A DNA stretch of 64,000 nucleotides from NCBI RefSeq assembly GCF_000737695.1, contig NZ_JPRM01000013.1:60758-124757 (forward strand). Direction: 5' to 3'. The notes below the pieces were generated by a model. It made no database searches. It worked only from the letters and a program-made list of their open reading frames with translations, and was not told the origin of the DNA. The stretch comes from Flavobacterium hydatis. Lineage in GTDB: Bacteria > Bacteroidota > Bacteroidia > Flavobacteriales > Flavobacteriaceae. The position numbers and the translations under genes are program-made. Of the stretch, positions 1 to 9,442 are shown piece after piece (within the stretch, counting starts at the first letter, position 1; every line of letters starts with the position of its first letter).

Positions 1-557
1 ATAACACTACAGGACCAGAAATTTGGGAACAAACGAAAGGTCAGATTACACACCTTGTAGCGTGTAGTGGAACTGGAGGAACTATCTCAGGAACTGCAAA
101 ATACTTGAAGGAACAAAACCCAAATATTAGAATTCTAGGAGTTGATGCTTTTGGATCGGTATTAAAAAAATATCACGAAACAAGAGAATTCGATAATAAA
201 GAAATTTATCCTTACCGTATAGAAGGTTTAGGTAAAAATCTTATCCCATCGGCTACAGACTTTGACATCATCGATAAATTTATAAAAGTTACCGATGAAG
301 AAAGTGCTCACTCAGCCAGAGAAATTACCAGAAAAGAAGGTTTATTTGTAGGATATACATCTGGAGCGGTAATGCAAGCGATTAAACAATATGCAGAAGA
401 AGGTGAGTTTACAAAAGACAGCAATATAATAGCAATATTCCCTGATCACGGATCACGTTACATGAGTAAAGTATTTAGTGATGATTGGATGAACGAACAA
501 GGTTTCTTTGATAGTGTAAACGAAGAAGAAGTTCAAAAAATTGAATTTGTAAAATAA
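1..557 (+). CDS. Cysteine synthase-type PLP enzyme (3' part only)
   Basis: The open frame enters from the left edge (first full codon at base 3), so the N-terminus and the PLP-binding lysine lie outside the window. The visible part has SGTGGTISG near residue 25, the phosphate-cradle loop of the cysteine synthase / cystathionine beta-synthase fold, and later [10 protein letters not shown] and [11 protein letters not shown], typical of the C-terminal part of these enzymes. Members make cysteine from O-acetylserine and sulfide, or cystathionine from serine and homocysteine. The C-terminus ends shortly after the catalytic fold, with no CBS domain. Which of the two reactions it catalyses cannot be settled from this fragment. 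A terminator hairpin follows 25 bases after the stop. Confidence 0.9.
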   Translation, partial: NTTGPEIWEQTKGQITHLVACSGTGGTISGTAKYLKEQNPNIRILGVDAFGSVLKKYHETREFDNKEIYPYRIEGLGKNLIPSATDFDIIDKFIKVTDEESAHSAREITRKEGLFVGYTSGAVMQAIKQYAEEGEFTKDSNIIAIFPDHGSRYMSKVFSDDWMNEQGFFDSVNEEEVQKIEFVK

Positions 558-580
558 AGAAAATACAATCTTATATATTA

Positions 581-608
581 AAAACTCCAGATGCTTCTGG
601 AGTTTTTT
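581..608 (+). terminator. Rho-independent terminator after the cysteine synthase gene
   Basis: Inverted repeat AACTCCAGA / TCTGGAGTT with a short loop, preceded by A residues and followed by a T run. It sits just after the stop codon at 557. Confidence 0.85.
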
Positions 609-883
609 GTTTTTATACTGCATTAGTATACGGCTGTTTTAAAATTTATTGGAATAATGAATTAATAAAGCAGCTAAATCTCAGTTTCGGAATGTAAACG
701 GAATATTAAGTAAGTGTAAGCGCTTGTATTGATGATTTGAAGTTAGTTAGCTTTTTCTGTTGATAAATCAATAGAAGAGGTTTAAAGCTGCTTTAAGGTA
801 ATTGCTGAGGTTACAAGTAATATAAAAAAAAGTAATTGAATGCTATATCAGTAAAGACTTGAACAATAATATATGCTATAAAC
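609..883. other. Gene-free stretch between two terminators
   Basis: About 275 bases between two closely similar hairpins. I see no open frame, tRNA or clear promoter here; it may be the remains of a lost gene. Confidence 0.4.
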
Positions 884-914
884 AAAAAAACTCCAGATTT
901 CTCTGGAGTTTTTT
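884..914 (-). terminator. Terminator of the yebC gene
   Basis: Inverted repeat AAAAAACTCCAGA / TCTGGAGTTTTTT with a four-base loop, 21 bases past the yebC stop. It has A and T runs on both sides, so it could work in either direction. The stem is nearly identical to the hairpin at 581-608. Confidence 0.85.
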
Positions 915-934
915 ATAAGTATAAAAGCGAAAGA

Positions 935-1648
935 TTATTCTTCTTTCATAGTGTGATATACGTTCATTACGTCATCATCCTCTTCAATTTTTTCGATAAG
1001 TTTTTCTACATCTGCAATTTGAGCTTCAGTAAGTTCTTTTGTTATTTGCGGGATACGTTCAAAACCAGAAGATAAGATTTCAAGACCTCTGTTTTCTAAT
1101 TCTTTTTGGATAGTTCCAAAACTACCAAAAGGAGCATAGATTAAAATTCCATCTTCATCCTCAAAAACCTCTTCGGCACCAAAATCGATTAATTCTAATT
1201 CTAATTCCTCAGGATCAAGATTTCCTTTAGGGATTCGGAAATTACAAGTATGGTCAAACATAAATTCAACCGAACCTTGTGTTCCCATAGTCCCGTTACA
1301 TTTATTAAAGTAACTACGAATATTGGCTACAGTACGATTATTATTATCAGATGCAGTTTCTATTAATATTGCGATTCCGTGAGGAGCATAACCTTCAAAT
1401 AAAATTTCTTTATAGTTGGCAGTATCTTTATTGCTGGCATTTTTTATAGCGCGCTCAACATTGTCTTTAGGCATGTTGGCTGCTTTGGCATTTTGTATAA
1501 CCGCTCTTAGTCTAGAGTTGGCATCCGGATTAGGACCACCTTCTTTAACAGCCATTACGATATCTTTACCAATACGGGTAAATGTTTTGGCCATTGCCGA
1601 CCAACGTTTCATTTTTCTACCTTTTCTAAATTCAAACGCTCTTCCCAT
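935..1648 (-). CDS. yebC: YebC/PmpR family protein (TACO1-like translation/transcription factor)
   Basis: 237 residues, full length for the family. The N-terminus MGRAFEFRKGRKMKRWSAMA and the following KTFTRIGKDI are the conserved YebC opening, which fixes the start. Conserved stretches LRAVIQNAKAANMPKDNVERAI and YEGYAPHG-like (here FEGYAPHGIAILIE) follow, with an acidic C-terminal third. Family members bind DNA and have been described as transcriptional regulators; more recent work links them to relief of ribosome stalling on proline stretches, like mitochondrial TACO1. It is a stand-alone gene with its own terminator. Confidence 0.95.
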   Translation of the reverse strand: MGRAFEFRKGRKMKRWSAMAKTFTRIGKDIVMAVKEGGPNPDANSRLRAVIQNAKAANMPKDNVERAIKNASNKDTANYKEILFEGYAPHGIAILIETASDNNNRTVANIRSYFNKCNGTMGTQGSVEFMFDHTCNFRIPKGNLDPEELELELIDFGAEEVFEDEDGILIYAPFGSFGTIQKELENRGLEILSSGFERIPQITKELTEAQIADVEKLIEKIEEDDDVMNVYHTMKEE

Positions 1649-1915
1649 TGCTAATTTTTTATTTTGAGTTGCAAAAATACAGTTATTAGTTATTTTACAA
1701 AAACAAACACGATTCTTTTTTTTAATTATGTTTTATTATAAGCTGTTTACGGTATTCAGGCTCAGTTTACAATAATAGTGATGCATAAATTGAGCGTATA
1801 TACTACATGAAAATAACCACAAAGTTTACAATTCCGTCCAATTCTAACGCTTCGGGATACACAAAGCTCGCAAGTTTAAATTATCAACTATCAATTGTTA
1901 ATTATCAACTAAGTA

Positions 1916-3946
1916 CTATTTAGCAGCATTAAAATCATTAATGATATTTACAGCCTCGCTTAAGTACGGATTAGTTTTAAGATTATTAATCTGATACTGA
2001 TTCATTACTTTTTCGGTAGGATAAACACCTAACAGAAATTGGTTAACAGTCGAGTTATAAATATCAAGCGGACTGTTTTTACTGTTAAACGAGTTTATAT
2101 CTTCCCATAGACCGCTTCTTGTCTTTTTCTGATTAAAAACAGCGTCTAGAGTCATAGGAATTTCTGTTTGCGGAATATTAATAAGCTGATCTATTTTTTG
2201 ATTTATCTGAATGATGTTATTAAAATAATCACTAGCAGCAACCCTTATAGTACTATCATCTGCCAAGCTATTTATTAGGCTTCTTTTTACATAAGGTCTA
2301 AATCTTAAAACTGGAACAATACTATCATTTTTAATTGCCGTTGGGAAATTTTTCTCCTTCTGGATAATATTTTCGTAAAACTCCGGAAGAACCACATCGG
2401 GAGTTATACCTATATATTGGTGACTTCTACCAGTTATTCTATAAAATTTATTAATAGTTATTTTCAAGAAATCAGTATTTTTCTTTTCATCCAGAGATTG
2501 TATGGTTTGCATTGTAGCCTTTCCTAGCGTAGTGCTACCAAGTAATAAAGCCCTGTTATAATCCTGCATAATTGCAGCAAAGAACTCACTGGCCGAAGCC
2601 GTATTACCATTTACCAAGACTACAACAATACCTTTGTAAAGCATGCCTTTATAAGGATCATTTATAACCGATTGTTCTTTTTTATTATCAACAACAATCG
2701 AGATAGGACCACTATCTATAAACATTCCGGCTAGTTTTATGGCTTCCTCCATAGATCCGCCGCCATTATCTATTAAGTCGATAACCAGACCTTTAATGTT
2801 GTCTTTTTGTAATTTAATAATTTCTTTAGCAGTATCATCTGCACAACCTTTACCGCTATTGCCTTCTAAATCGGCATAAAAACTAGGAATTTTTATGTAA
2901 CCAATTTTACTTTCTTTACCAATTATAAAGCTAAAGACAGAGTTTTCTTCATCCTTCATAATTTGTTTTTCGATGCTTACTTCAAAACTTTTACCAGCAT
3001 TCCTTTTAAGAGTAAGAACGATAGTTTTGTTCAACTCAGACATAATCATGGTCGAAATAGATTCAAGCGTGGCACACGAAACCTTTAAAGTTTCTTTTTT
3101 ATTAGATATAGAAACAATCTGATCCCCTTTCTTTATTTGTCCAGTTTTAAATGCTGGACCATTAGGATCTAATTCCTCCACAATAATTTCATTCTTCTCA
3201 TTTACATTTACGTTTAACCCCAACGATAAATGCTCTTTAGATAAAGAAGCTACAAAAGTCGATTTAGAATCATTACTAAAATAAGCCGTATGAGGATCAA
3301 AGTAGGTACAGAAATAATTGTATAGCTTTTCTTGCGGATTTTTTCCTGTTTGCAAGAGCGTATTTACACGGCATATTTCATTATCAAGAACAATCTTTTT
3401 ATAAGTAGCTTCAAGAGAAGAGAAGTTGGTTTTAAGTGAATCCAGATTAGAACTTACCTCCGAGATTTCGTCAAGGATTTCATAGCGCATTTTTTTACGC
3501 CATACCTTCTCGATCTCGTTTTCCTTCATATATACAGGAAAAGATTTTTTATAAAACCGAATAGTATCTTTGGCAGAATAATCAATAGGTTCGGCCATTA
3601 TTTTTTCCAAAGCGGCTTTGTTTCTCACAAGACCATTGTGGTATTTGCTTACAATATCATTCAAGAAACTACAATCTTTATTCAATATAAGATTGTCAAT
3701 ATTCAGACGATATTTTTTGGCAAGCGCATCGTATTCCGATTTCAGAAATACATTTCGGGAAGGGTCAAGGTCATCAATAAAATTATCAAAAACAAAAACC
3801 GATAGACTATCATCTACCGGTTTTGGCTGAATATGTTCGCTTTGAATAAGCGCATTTATTTTAGTTAATATTTCACACGTAGAGTCACTATTTTGACCAA
3901 ACAGAGAGAAACCAACAAGCAGAAATACTAATGAAATTTTTTTCAT
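1916..3946 (-). CDS. S41 family carboxy-terminal processing protease (Prc/CtpA-like)
   Basis: 676 residues with an N-terminal signal peptide (KKISLVFLLVGFSLFG), so exported to the periplasm. Residues about 20-230 resemble the N-terminal domain of tail-specific proteases, about 235-325 a PDZ domain (SLGLNVNVNE, DPNGPAFKTGQIKKGDQI), and about 345-510 the S41 catalytic core. Ser451 in NGNTASASEF and Lys476 in TTLGKATMQ lie 25 residues apart, the spacing of the Ser/Lys dyad of E. coli Prc. The C-terminus has a helical tail as in Prc. The role is probably trimming or degrading periplasmic and envelope proteins. It is followed on the same strand by gcvT's territory but separated by about 90 bases, with no sign of functional linkage. 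Confidence 0.93.
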   Translation of the reverse strand: MKKISLVFLLVGFSLFGQNSDSTCEILTKINALIQSEHIQPKPVDDSLSVFVFDNFIDDLDPSRNVFLKSEYDALAKKYRLNIDNLILNKDCSFLNDIVSKYHNGLVRNKAALEKIMAEPIDYSAKDTIRFYKKSFPVYMKENEIEKVWRKKMRYEILDEISEVSSNLDSLKTNFSSLEATYKKIVLDNEICRVNTLLQTGKNPQEKLYNYFCTYFDPHTAYFSNDSKSTFVASLSKEHLSLGLNVNVNEKNEIIVEELDPNGPAFKTGQIKKGDQIVSISNKKETLKVSCATLESISTMIMSELNKTIVLTLKRNAGKSFEVSIEKQIMKDEENSVFSFIIGKESKIGYIKIPSFYADLEGNSGKGCADDTAKEIIKLQKDNIKGLVIDLIDNGGGSMEEAIKLAGMFIDSGPISIVVDNKKEQSVINDPYKGMLYKGIVVVLVNGNTASASEFFAAIMQDYNRALLLGSTTLGKATMQTIQSLDEKKNTDFLKITINKFYRITGRSHQYIGITPDVVLPEFYENIIQKEKNFPTAIKNDSIVPVLRFRPYVKRSLINSLADDSTIRVAASDYFNNIIQINQKIDQLINIPQTEIPMTLDAVFNQKKTRSGLWEDINSFNSKNSPLDIYNSTVNQFLLGVYPTEKVMNQYQINNLKTNPYLSEAVNIINDFNAAK

Positions 3947-4035
3947 AAATCGAGTATCAACATTTAAATTAAAATTACGCTAATTTTTTTTATAAAAAGA
4001 GTATAATCTCACTAAAATATCAATGCCGAAAAGTA

Positions 4036-5118
4036 TTATTTCTTATAGAAAGGTAATTTTACCACTTTCGCAGGAACATCATTTTTTCTAATTCTAATAA
4101 AGATATCACTATCTACTGCACTGTTTGAGATAGTTACGTATCCTAAACCAATACCAATACCCATAGATGGAGACATAGTTCCAGATGTTACCACCCCGAT
4201 TACATTTCCAGAACCATCAACAATTTCATAATCTTGTCTTGGTACAGCACGTTCCTGCATCTCAAAACCTACAAGCTTTTTAGTAACACCAGCTTCTTTT
4301 TGTTTTTTCAGGTTCTCAGAGTTTGTAAAATCTTTAGTAAATTTTGTAATCCAACCCAATCCAGCCTCAAGAGGAGATGTAGTATCATTAATATCATTTC
4401 CGTATAAACAGAACCCCATTTCTAAACGCAACGTATCACGAGCCGCCAAACCTATTGGTTTAATACCAAAAGCAGCACCAGCTTCAAAAACTTTATTCCA
4501 GATAAGTTCAACCTCATCATTTTTGCAATAAATCTCAAAACCACCAGAACCAGTATAACCAGTAGCCGAAATAATTACATTATCGATTCCTGCAAAAGTA
4601 CCAATCTCAAAATGGTAATACGGAATAGCCGATAAATCAACTGAAGTCAAACTTTGCATCGCTTCAACAGCTTTAGGCCCTTGTATTGCTAACAAAGAAT
4701 AATCATCAGAAAGATTTTTCATATCCACACCCAAATCATTGTGCGAAGAAATCCAATTCCAGTCCTTATCAATATTCGAAGCATTTACAACAAGTAAATA
4801 CTCTTCCTCTTTCATTTTATAAATAATCAAATCATCTACAATTCCACCATCATTATTAGGTAAGCAAGAATATTGAGCTCTACCAATAGTAAGTGTCGAT
4901 GCATCATTCGAAGTTACTTTCTGAATCAAAGCCAAAGCATTAGGACCAGATAATAAAAATTCCCCCATGTGCGAAACGTCAAAAACGCCCACAGCAGTAC
5001 GAACCGTTTCGTGTTCAGCATTTACACCCTCGTATAAAATAGGCATATTATAACCAGCAAAAGGTAGCATTTTCGCTCCCAAACCCTCATGTATGTGCGT
5101 TAGCGCAGTATTTTTCAT
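4036..5118 (-). CDS. gcvT: Aminomethyltransferase, glycine cleavage system T protein
   Basis: 360 residues, the usual length. The N-terminal [27 protein letters not shown] and [10 protein letters not shown] match GcvT, as do [20 protein letters not shown] and the C-terminal LGYVTI / [16 protein letters not shown] folate-binding region. The enzyme moves the aminomethyl carbon from the lipoyl H protein to tetrahydrofolate and releases ammonia. GcvP and GcvH are not in the window, so the system is dispersed, as is usual in Flavobacterium. Confidence 0.97.
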   Translation of the reverse strand: MKNTALTHIHEGLGAKMLPFAGYNMPILYEGVNAEHETVRTAVGVFDVSHMGEFLLSGPNALALIQKVTSNDASTLTIGRAQYSCLPNNDGGIVDDLIIYKMKEEEYLLVVNASNIDKDWNWISSHNDLGVDMKNLSDDYSLLAIQGPKAVEAMQSLTSVDLSAIPYYHFEIGTFAGIDNVIISATGYTGSGGFEIYCKNDEVELIWNKVFEAGAAFGIKPIGLAARDTLRLEMGFCLYGNDINDTTSPLEAGLGWITKFTKDFTNSENLKKQKEAGVTKKLVGFEMQERAVPRQDYEIVDGSGNVIGVVTSGTMSPSMGIGIGLGYVTISNSAVDSDIFIRIRKNDVPAKVVKLPFYKK

Positions 5119-5227
5119 TGTGTGTGTTTATAAAAGTGAATCGCAAATTTATTCAAAAAATATTGTAAACAAGTATTCAAAATTATAAAAATCGCAAAGA
5201 TTAGGAGCTATTTCCTGCTATTCGCTA

Positions 5228-5263
5228 TATCTTTATGTTTTTAAAGAAAAAACATAAAGGATA
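5228..5263. repeat. Hairpin repeat with GGATACCGCT tail
   Basis: Imperfect inverted repeat TATCTTTATGTTTTT / AAAAAACATAAAGGATA followed by ACCGCTAT. The same AAGGATACCGCT tail with an A/T hairpin recurs in the opposite orientation at 51611-51650, so this is a dispersed intergenic element. Confidence 0.55.
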
Positions 5264-5351
5264 CCGCTATTATCAGGGCTAGAGCTTATCGGGAAGTAAT
5301 AATCATTTTAGGATCATGTTTTTTTGTAATTTTAATAAAAATACCCAATTC

Positions 5352-6197
5352 ATGAAAGCACCCATTCTTATAACCCAAGCCGAGATTCAACAGATTTATA
5401 AACCTATAAATCCTAAAACACACAAAGGAATTCAAGGACATGCAGCAATTATTGCAGGAAGTTATGGAAAGATAGGAGCGGCCGTTTTAGCATCCAAAGC
5501 TTGTATAAAATCAGGCTGCGGACTCGTAACCACACATATCCCAAAATGTGGCTACGAAATCCTCCAATCTACAATCCCCGAAGTAATGGTTGTAACCGCA
5601 ACACATGAAAAATATATATCCGAAATCATATTCGATATAAAACCACAAGCCATAGGAATTGGTCCAGGAATAGGACAGGAGCCCAACACACAAAAAGCAT
5701 TTCAGGAGTTTTTAAAAACAAATAAAACGCCTTTAGTTATCGATGCCGATGCACTAAATATCCTATCACAAAATAAATCATGGTATGATTTGCTACAACC
5801 AGATACGATACTTACACCGCATCCTAAAGAACTAGAGCGTTTAATAGGAAGTTGGCGCTCTGAAATTGAAAAACTTGTAAGAGCGACAGAATTCTCCAAA
5901 CAACACCAAGTAATCATAGTTATGAAAGGCGCACCTACACAAATTGTAAACGGCGAAAGTGTCTATGAAAACACTACAGGAAACGCAGCCTTAGCAACCG
6001 CAGGAAGCGGAGATGTCCTAACGGGGATAATTACAAGTTTATTGGCACAAGGATATTTACCAATTAAAGCCGCCCAATTAGGAGTTTATATACATGGTTT
6101 AACCGCCGATATTGCCCTACCCGAAACAGGATATCAGTCATTTATAGCTTCCGATATTATTGCAAATCTTGGTAAAGCATTTTTGGCATTAGATTAG
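5352..6197 (+). CDS. nnrD: ADP-dependent NAD(P)H-hydrate dehydratase
   Basis: 281 residues from the ATG at 5352. A longer frame opens at 5316, but its first 12 residues ([12 protein letters not shown]) do not belong to the family, while [16 protein letters not shown] is a normal start. Motifs include [64 protein letters not shown] and [17 protein letters not shown], all of the ribokinase-like CARKD fold. It repairs hydrated NAD(P)H. The N-terminal epimerase (NnrE) domain often fused to this enzyme is absent. Confidence 0.93.
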   Translation: MKAPILITQAEIQQIYKPINPKTHKGIQGHAAIIAGSYGKIGAAVLASKACIKSGCGLVTTHIPKCGYEILQSTIPEVMVVTATHEKYISEIIFDIKPQAIGIGPGIGQEPNTQKAFQEFLKTNKTPLVIDADALNILSQNKSWYDLLQPDTILTPHPKELERLIGSWRSEIEKLVRATEFSKQHQVIIVMKGAPTQIVNGESVYENTTGNAALATAGSGDVLTGIITSLLAQGYLPIKAAQLGVYIHGLTADIALPETGYQSFIASDIIANLGKAFLALD

Positions 6198-6263
6198 TTA
6201 GATTTTTAGAGGCAAGAGTATAGAGGCAAGATTTAAAGATGTATAAACGTATTGTTGATACGC

Positions 6264-6540
6264 AATGTAGAGACGCACCGCAGTGCGTCTCCGCAATACA
6301 TTCCACAAACAAAATCCTAAAACTAAACCAGAGATAAAAAATCTGCTAAATCTGCTGAATTTGCGTGAAAAAAATAATGCAACGCGCTGCACTATTATGG
6401 AATATATTGTGTGAGACGCACTGCGGTGCGTCTCTACGGACGTGGCTTGTTAATTGTGGTGTTTAGATTCTGCGTGAAACAAAATTAACTTAACATCGAA
6501 ATATATTGTGGTAGACGTACTGCGGTGCGTCTCTACAGAT
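6264..6540. repeat. Three copies of a GC-rich palindromic repeat
   Basis: Three palindromes lie in the gap before the HipA-like gene: GAGACGCAC-cgca-GTGCGTCTC at 6270-6291, GAGACGCAC-tgcg-GTGCGTCTC at 6413-6434, and a slightly mutated copy at 6512-6537. The flanks AATATATTGTG and TCTCTAC are shared, and the first copy is in the opposite orientation. A diverged copy sits at 40685-40711. They look like REP-type elements. The rest of the gap 6198-6620 holds no gene; a fragment near 6345 (AATCTGCTGAATTTGCGTG) belongs to another repeat family seen at 48719-48820. Confidence 0.75.
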
Positions 6541-6620
6541 ATGGTGTAATCAATTTTTGATGTAATCCCAGAATTCTAAAAATCTAAATTAGTAAGTTTG
6601 TATTCCAGTAAAAGCTGACT

Positions 6621-7403
6621 ATGAAAAACAAACTCGATCTAAGAACGGTAAACGTAACGCGATATATAAGTCCGTTGCGCGAAGGCGGTTCGTTACCCGC
6701 TTTAGCCGAAGCAGATGACGATTTTAAGTACGTCCTAAAATTTAAAGGAGCAGGGCATGGCGTTAAAGCCCTAATTGCCGAATTAATAGGAGGTGAAATT
6801 GCCAACGTATTAAAACTTCAAATTCCCGAATTGGTATTTGCTAATCTCGATGAAGCTTTTGGCAGAACCGAAGGCGATGAAGAAATTCAGGATTTACTGC
6901 AAGGAAGTCATGGGCTGAATTTAGCATTACATTTTTTATCAGGTGCAATTACTTTTGATCCAGTTGTAACAGTAGTCGACCCTAAACTAGCGTCGCAAAT
7001 TGTATGGTTAGATGCTTTTATTACCAATGTAGACCGTACTTTTAGAAACACCAATATGCTTATTTGGCACAAAGAACTGTGGTTAATAGATCACGGAGCG
7101 TGTTTGTATTTTCATCATTCATGGAACAATTGGGAGCAACATGCCAAAAGTCCGTTTGCATTGATAAAAGATCACGTATTGTTGCCACAAGCATCACTTT
7201 TAAAAGAAGTCGATTCAGAATATAAAGCAATCTTGACTCCCGAATTACTACAGGAAATAGTAGCACTTATTCCAGACGATTGGCTCAATTGGGAAGATAC
7301 CGATGAAACGCCCGAAGGATTGCGAAATGTATACTTGCAATTTTTACAAACACGATTAAACCATTCTGAAATTTTTGTAAAAGAAGCCGAAAATGCAAGA
7401 TAG
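6621..7403 (+). CDS. HipA-like kinase domain protein
   Basis: 260 residues. VLKFKGAGHGVKALIAELIGGE (about 38-59) looks like the glycine loop and early helix of the HipA-like kinase fold. DAFITNVDRTFRNTNML (131-147) holds the catalytic Asn/Asp region and LWLIDHGACL (153-162) the metal-binding Asp. This compact form, without the HipA N-terminal barrel, is typically found next to a DUF3037 gene, as here, where the next frame overlaps by 11 bases. The substrate is unknown. There is no HipB-like DNA-binding partner beside it, so a classic toxin-antitoxin role is not supported. Confidence 0.82.
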   Translation: MKNKLDLRTVNVTRYISPLREGGSLPALAEADDDFKYVLKFKGAGHGVKALIAELIGGEIANVLKLQIPELVFANLDEAFGRTEGDEEIQDLLQGSHGLNLALHFLSGAITFDPVVTVVDPKLASQIVWLDAFITNVDRTFRNTNMLIWHKELWLIDHGACLYFHHSWNNWEQHAKSPFALIKDHVLLPQASLLKEVDSEYKAILTPELLQEIVALIPDDWLNWEDTDETPEGLRNVYLQFLQTRLNHSEIFVKEAENAR

Positions 7404-7776
7404 TCACTTATATGAATATGCCGTAATTCGTGTTGTGCCAAGAGTAGAGCGCGAAGAATTCCTAAATATAGGTATCATATTGTTTTGCAAAAGAGCCAAA
7501 TTTATAAAAGTATTGTACCATATAAATGATGCCAAAATCCAAGCACTTTCAGCCGATTTTGATGTCGAACAATTGCATTGTAATTTAACCTCATTAAAAA
7601 AAATAGCCAATGGAACCAAAGATGGCGGACCAATTGGTCAAATGGAAATTCCAGAACGTTTCCGTTGGTTAACAGCCATACGTAGTTCAGCGATTCAAAC
7701 CTCAAGACCACATCCGGGTTTATGCCAAGATTTAGACAAAACGATTCAGAGATTGTTTGAGGAGTTAGTTCTTTAG
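7393..7776 (+). CDS. DUF3037 domain protein
   Basis: 127 residues starting inside the end of the HipA-like kinase gene, which implies translational coupling. YEYAVIRVVPRVEREEFLNIGIILFCKRAKFI at the N-terminus and FRWLTAIRSSAIQTSRPHPGL toward the end are characteristic of DUF3037. The function is unknown. The conserved pairing with a HipA-like kinase suggests it is a partner or substrate of that kinase. The gene ends just before a block of dispersed repeats. Confidence 0.85.
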   Translation: MQDSHLYEYAVIRVVPRVEREEFLNIGIILFCKRAKFIKVLYHINDAKIQALSADFDVEQLHCNLTSLKKIANGTKDGGPIGQMEIPERFRWLTAIRSSAIQTSRPHPGLCQDLDKTIQRLFEELVL

Positions 7777-8100
7777 TTGGAAAGGGGCAAAGGGACAAAG
7801 GTTCAGAGGGACAAAGGTTCAGAGGGACAAAGGTTGAAAAGGTAAAAAAAAACTTTAGTTTTTTTCTTTGCGACTTAGCGTTTTTGCGAGAAATGCTATT
7901 ACGTTCTTTGCGTAAACCTTTGTGAACTTTGCGGTTAAAATTCATTCTTTAAGGGACAAAGACTCAGAGGTTCAAAGGAACAAAGGTTGAAAAGGTAAAA
8001 AAACTTTATTTTTTTTCTTTGCGACTTAGCGTCTTAGCGAGATAATTTCTTAGCGAACCTAGCGTAAACCTTTGCGAACTTTGCGGTTAAATTATATTCT
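7777..8100. repeat. Dispersed TTTGCG...GCGGTTAA repeat block, two tandem copies
   Basis: Two copies of a roughly 150-base unit: a purine-rich part (repeated AGAGGGACAAAGGTTC) followed by CTTTGCGACTTAGCG ... GCGTAAACCTTTG ... AACTTTGCGGTTAAA, at about 7780-7940 and 7950-8095. Related copies are at 10045-10160, 10825-10980, 19135-19200, 20215-20345, 37945-38205 and 53765-53812. An antisense open frame through this block is repeat-derived and not a gene. Confidence 0.75.
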
Positions 8101-8184
8101 AAAAAGAAACCATATAAGTCATATAAATAAATCTAAGTACTAATAGCTTAAATACACTTACATAACTTATATGGTTAAATTAAA

Positions 8185-9294
8185 TTAAAAAGAACCGCAA
8201 GTATTACCAGTAAATGTAGCACCAGCTCCACCTGTAACATCAGCTTTAACTGCTGATGCTGCTAGAGTTACAATAGCATACGGAGGAGTAAAAGCAGCAT
8301 TACTTCCAGCTGTATTACCAGTTGTACTAGTAAAAATATTGCCAACAGCAGTTACAGCAGTATGACCAGTCATTAAATCAATAGGAGTTTTTACGCCTTC
8401 GAATACGTTATTTTCTACACGAATATTAGCTTCAAAACCTGCAGCAATACATTTATTGCTAACAGTACTATTAAAATAGCTATTTATAATATGTACTTGA
8501 CCAAAACGAACTCTTGGCATTCTTTCCTTACAACCGGGAGCCCACCAACAACGAGCAAAAGTAATTTTCAAATTTCCGCGATCAGCCGTAGCACTATCAC
8601 TAGAACCAATTAAATTAGAAAATCTATGATCATCAGTTCCGCCAGAGCCACCAGCTTTAGGAGGTTTTAGGTAAGCAAATTTTGTATAAGAAACAGTAAC
8701 GTAATTTGATTTGTTTTTGATATCAAGATTACCATCAACACCATCTCTAAACTCACAATGATCGACCCAAACATTTTGGCAATCATCTATAATAGCATTA
8801 TCCCAACCATCAGTATCGTAAGCACCAGGACCTTCAAAGATTAAGTTTCTGATGATAATATTGGTACATCTTTTAATATTGATGATACCAGAGTTTGCTT
8901 TAGTTTGATCCGTAGAGACTAATTTAGCACCACTAGCACCATAAATTGTTTTGCCAGATTGATCCTGAAAAGATAATCTTGTTGTAATTGTAATAGTACC
9001 TGTAACCTTTACCACTTTTACAGCACTATTTTCTATAGCAGCTTTTAATTGTGCATAGGTAGTTACAACCGTTTCGGCAGCATTTCCTCCACCACTAGTT
9101 CCTCCGTTTTGAGATGCCCAACCAGGGACCTCAGCACAATTACCTACTTTGGCAGTAAGATTCTGACTTGTTGATAAAGTCGTGCTTGCATTGCTATCAC
9201 CATTTTGCGTAGCAGTAATTTCTTCGTTATTGCAACTTGCAAAGCCGAAAATCAGAGTTAGTAATAACACTGATAATGTAGATTTAATCTTCAT
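8185..9294 (-). CDS. Pectate lyase, polysaccharide lyase family 1 (lipoprotein)
   Basis: 369 residues. The signal peptide ends in the lipobox FGFASC (Cys21), so the protein is probably a surface or periplasmic lipoprotein. A Ser/Thr-rich linker runs to about 70. The parallel beta-helix core includes NIIIRNLIFEGPG (145-157), VWVDHCEFRDGVDGNLDIK (175-193, the Ca-binding WiDH region of PL1) and RMPRVRFG (258-265, the RxPxxR catalytic arginine region). It should cleave polygalacturonate by beta-elimination. No SusC/SusD pair or other pectin genes are nearby, so it is a lone degradative gene rather than part of a PUL in this window. Confidence 0.92.
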   Translation of the reverse strand: MKIKSTLSVLLLTLIFGFASCNNEEITATQNGDSNASTTLSTSQNLTAKVGNCAEVPGWASQNGGTSGGGNAAETVVTTYAQLKAAIENSAVKVVKVTGTITITTRLSFQDQSGKTIYGASGAKLVSTDQTKANSGIINIKRCTNIIIRNLIFEGPGAYDTDGWDNAIIDDCQNVWVDHCEFRDGVDGNLDIKNKSNYVTVSYTKFAYLKPPKAGGSGGTDDHRFSNLIGSSDSATADRGNLKITFARCWWAPGCKERMPRVRFGQVHIINSYFNSTVSNKCIAAGFEANIRVENNVFEGVKTPIDLMTGHTAVTAVGNIFTSTTGNTAGSNAAFTPPYAIVTLAASAVKADVTGGAGATFTGNTCGSF

Positions 9295-9442
9295 AATAGA
9301 TATTTTGGGTTAATTAATACGCCAAAAGTCTTTATAAAATATTTTAAAAAAATTGAACTAGTTCTATCTTTTTTATTAATTTAGTAATCGATTACATTTA
9401 TTTTTTATTATCTATAAATATATTGTAAATTAAATAGTTATA

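Noticed and set aside
6270..6540. CRISPR array
   Set aside because: The three palindromes have unequal spacing and opposite orientations, with no cas genes; they fit dispersed repeats better.
7502..7945. 147-codon minus-strand frame
   Set aside because: It spans the end of the DUF3037 gene and the dispersed repeat; its N-terminal part is translated repeat sequence.
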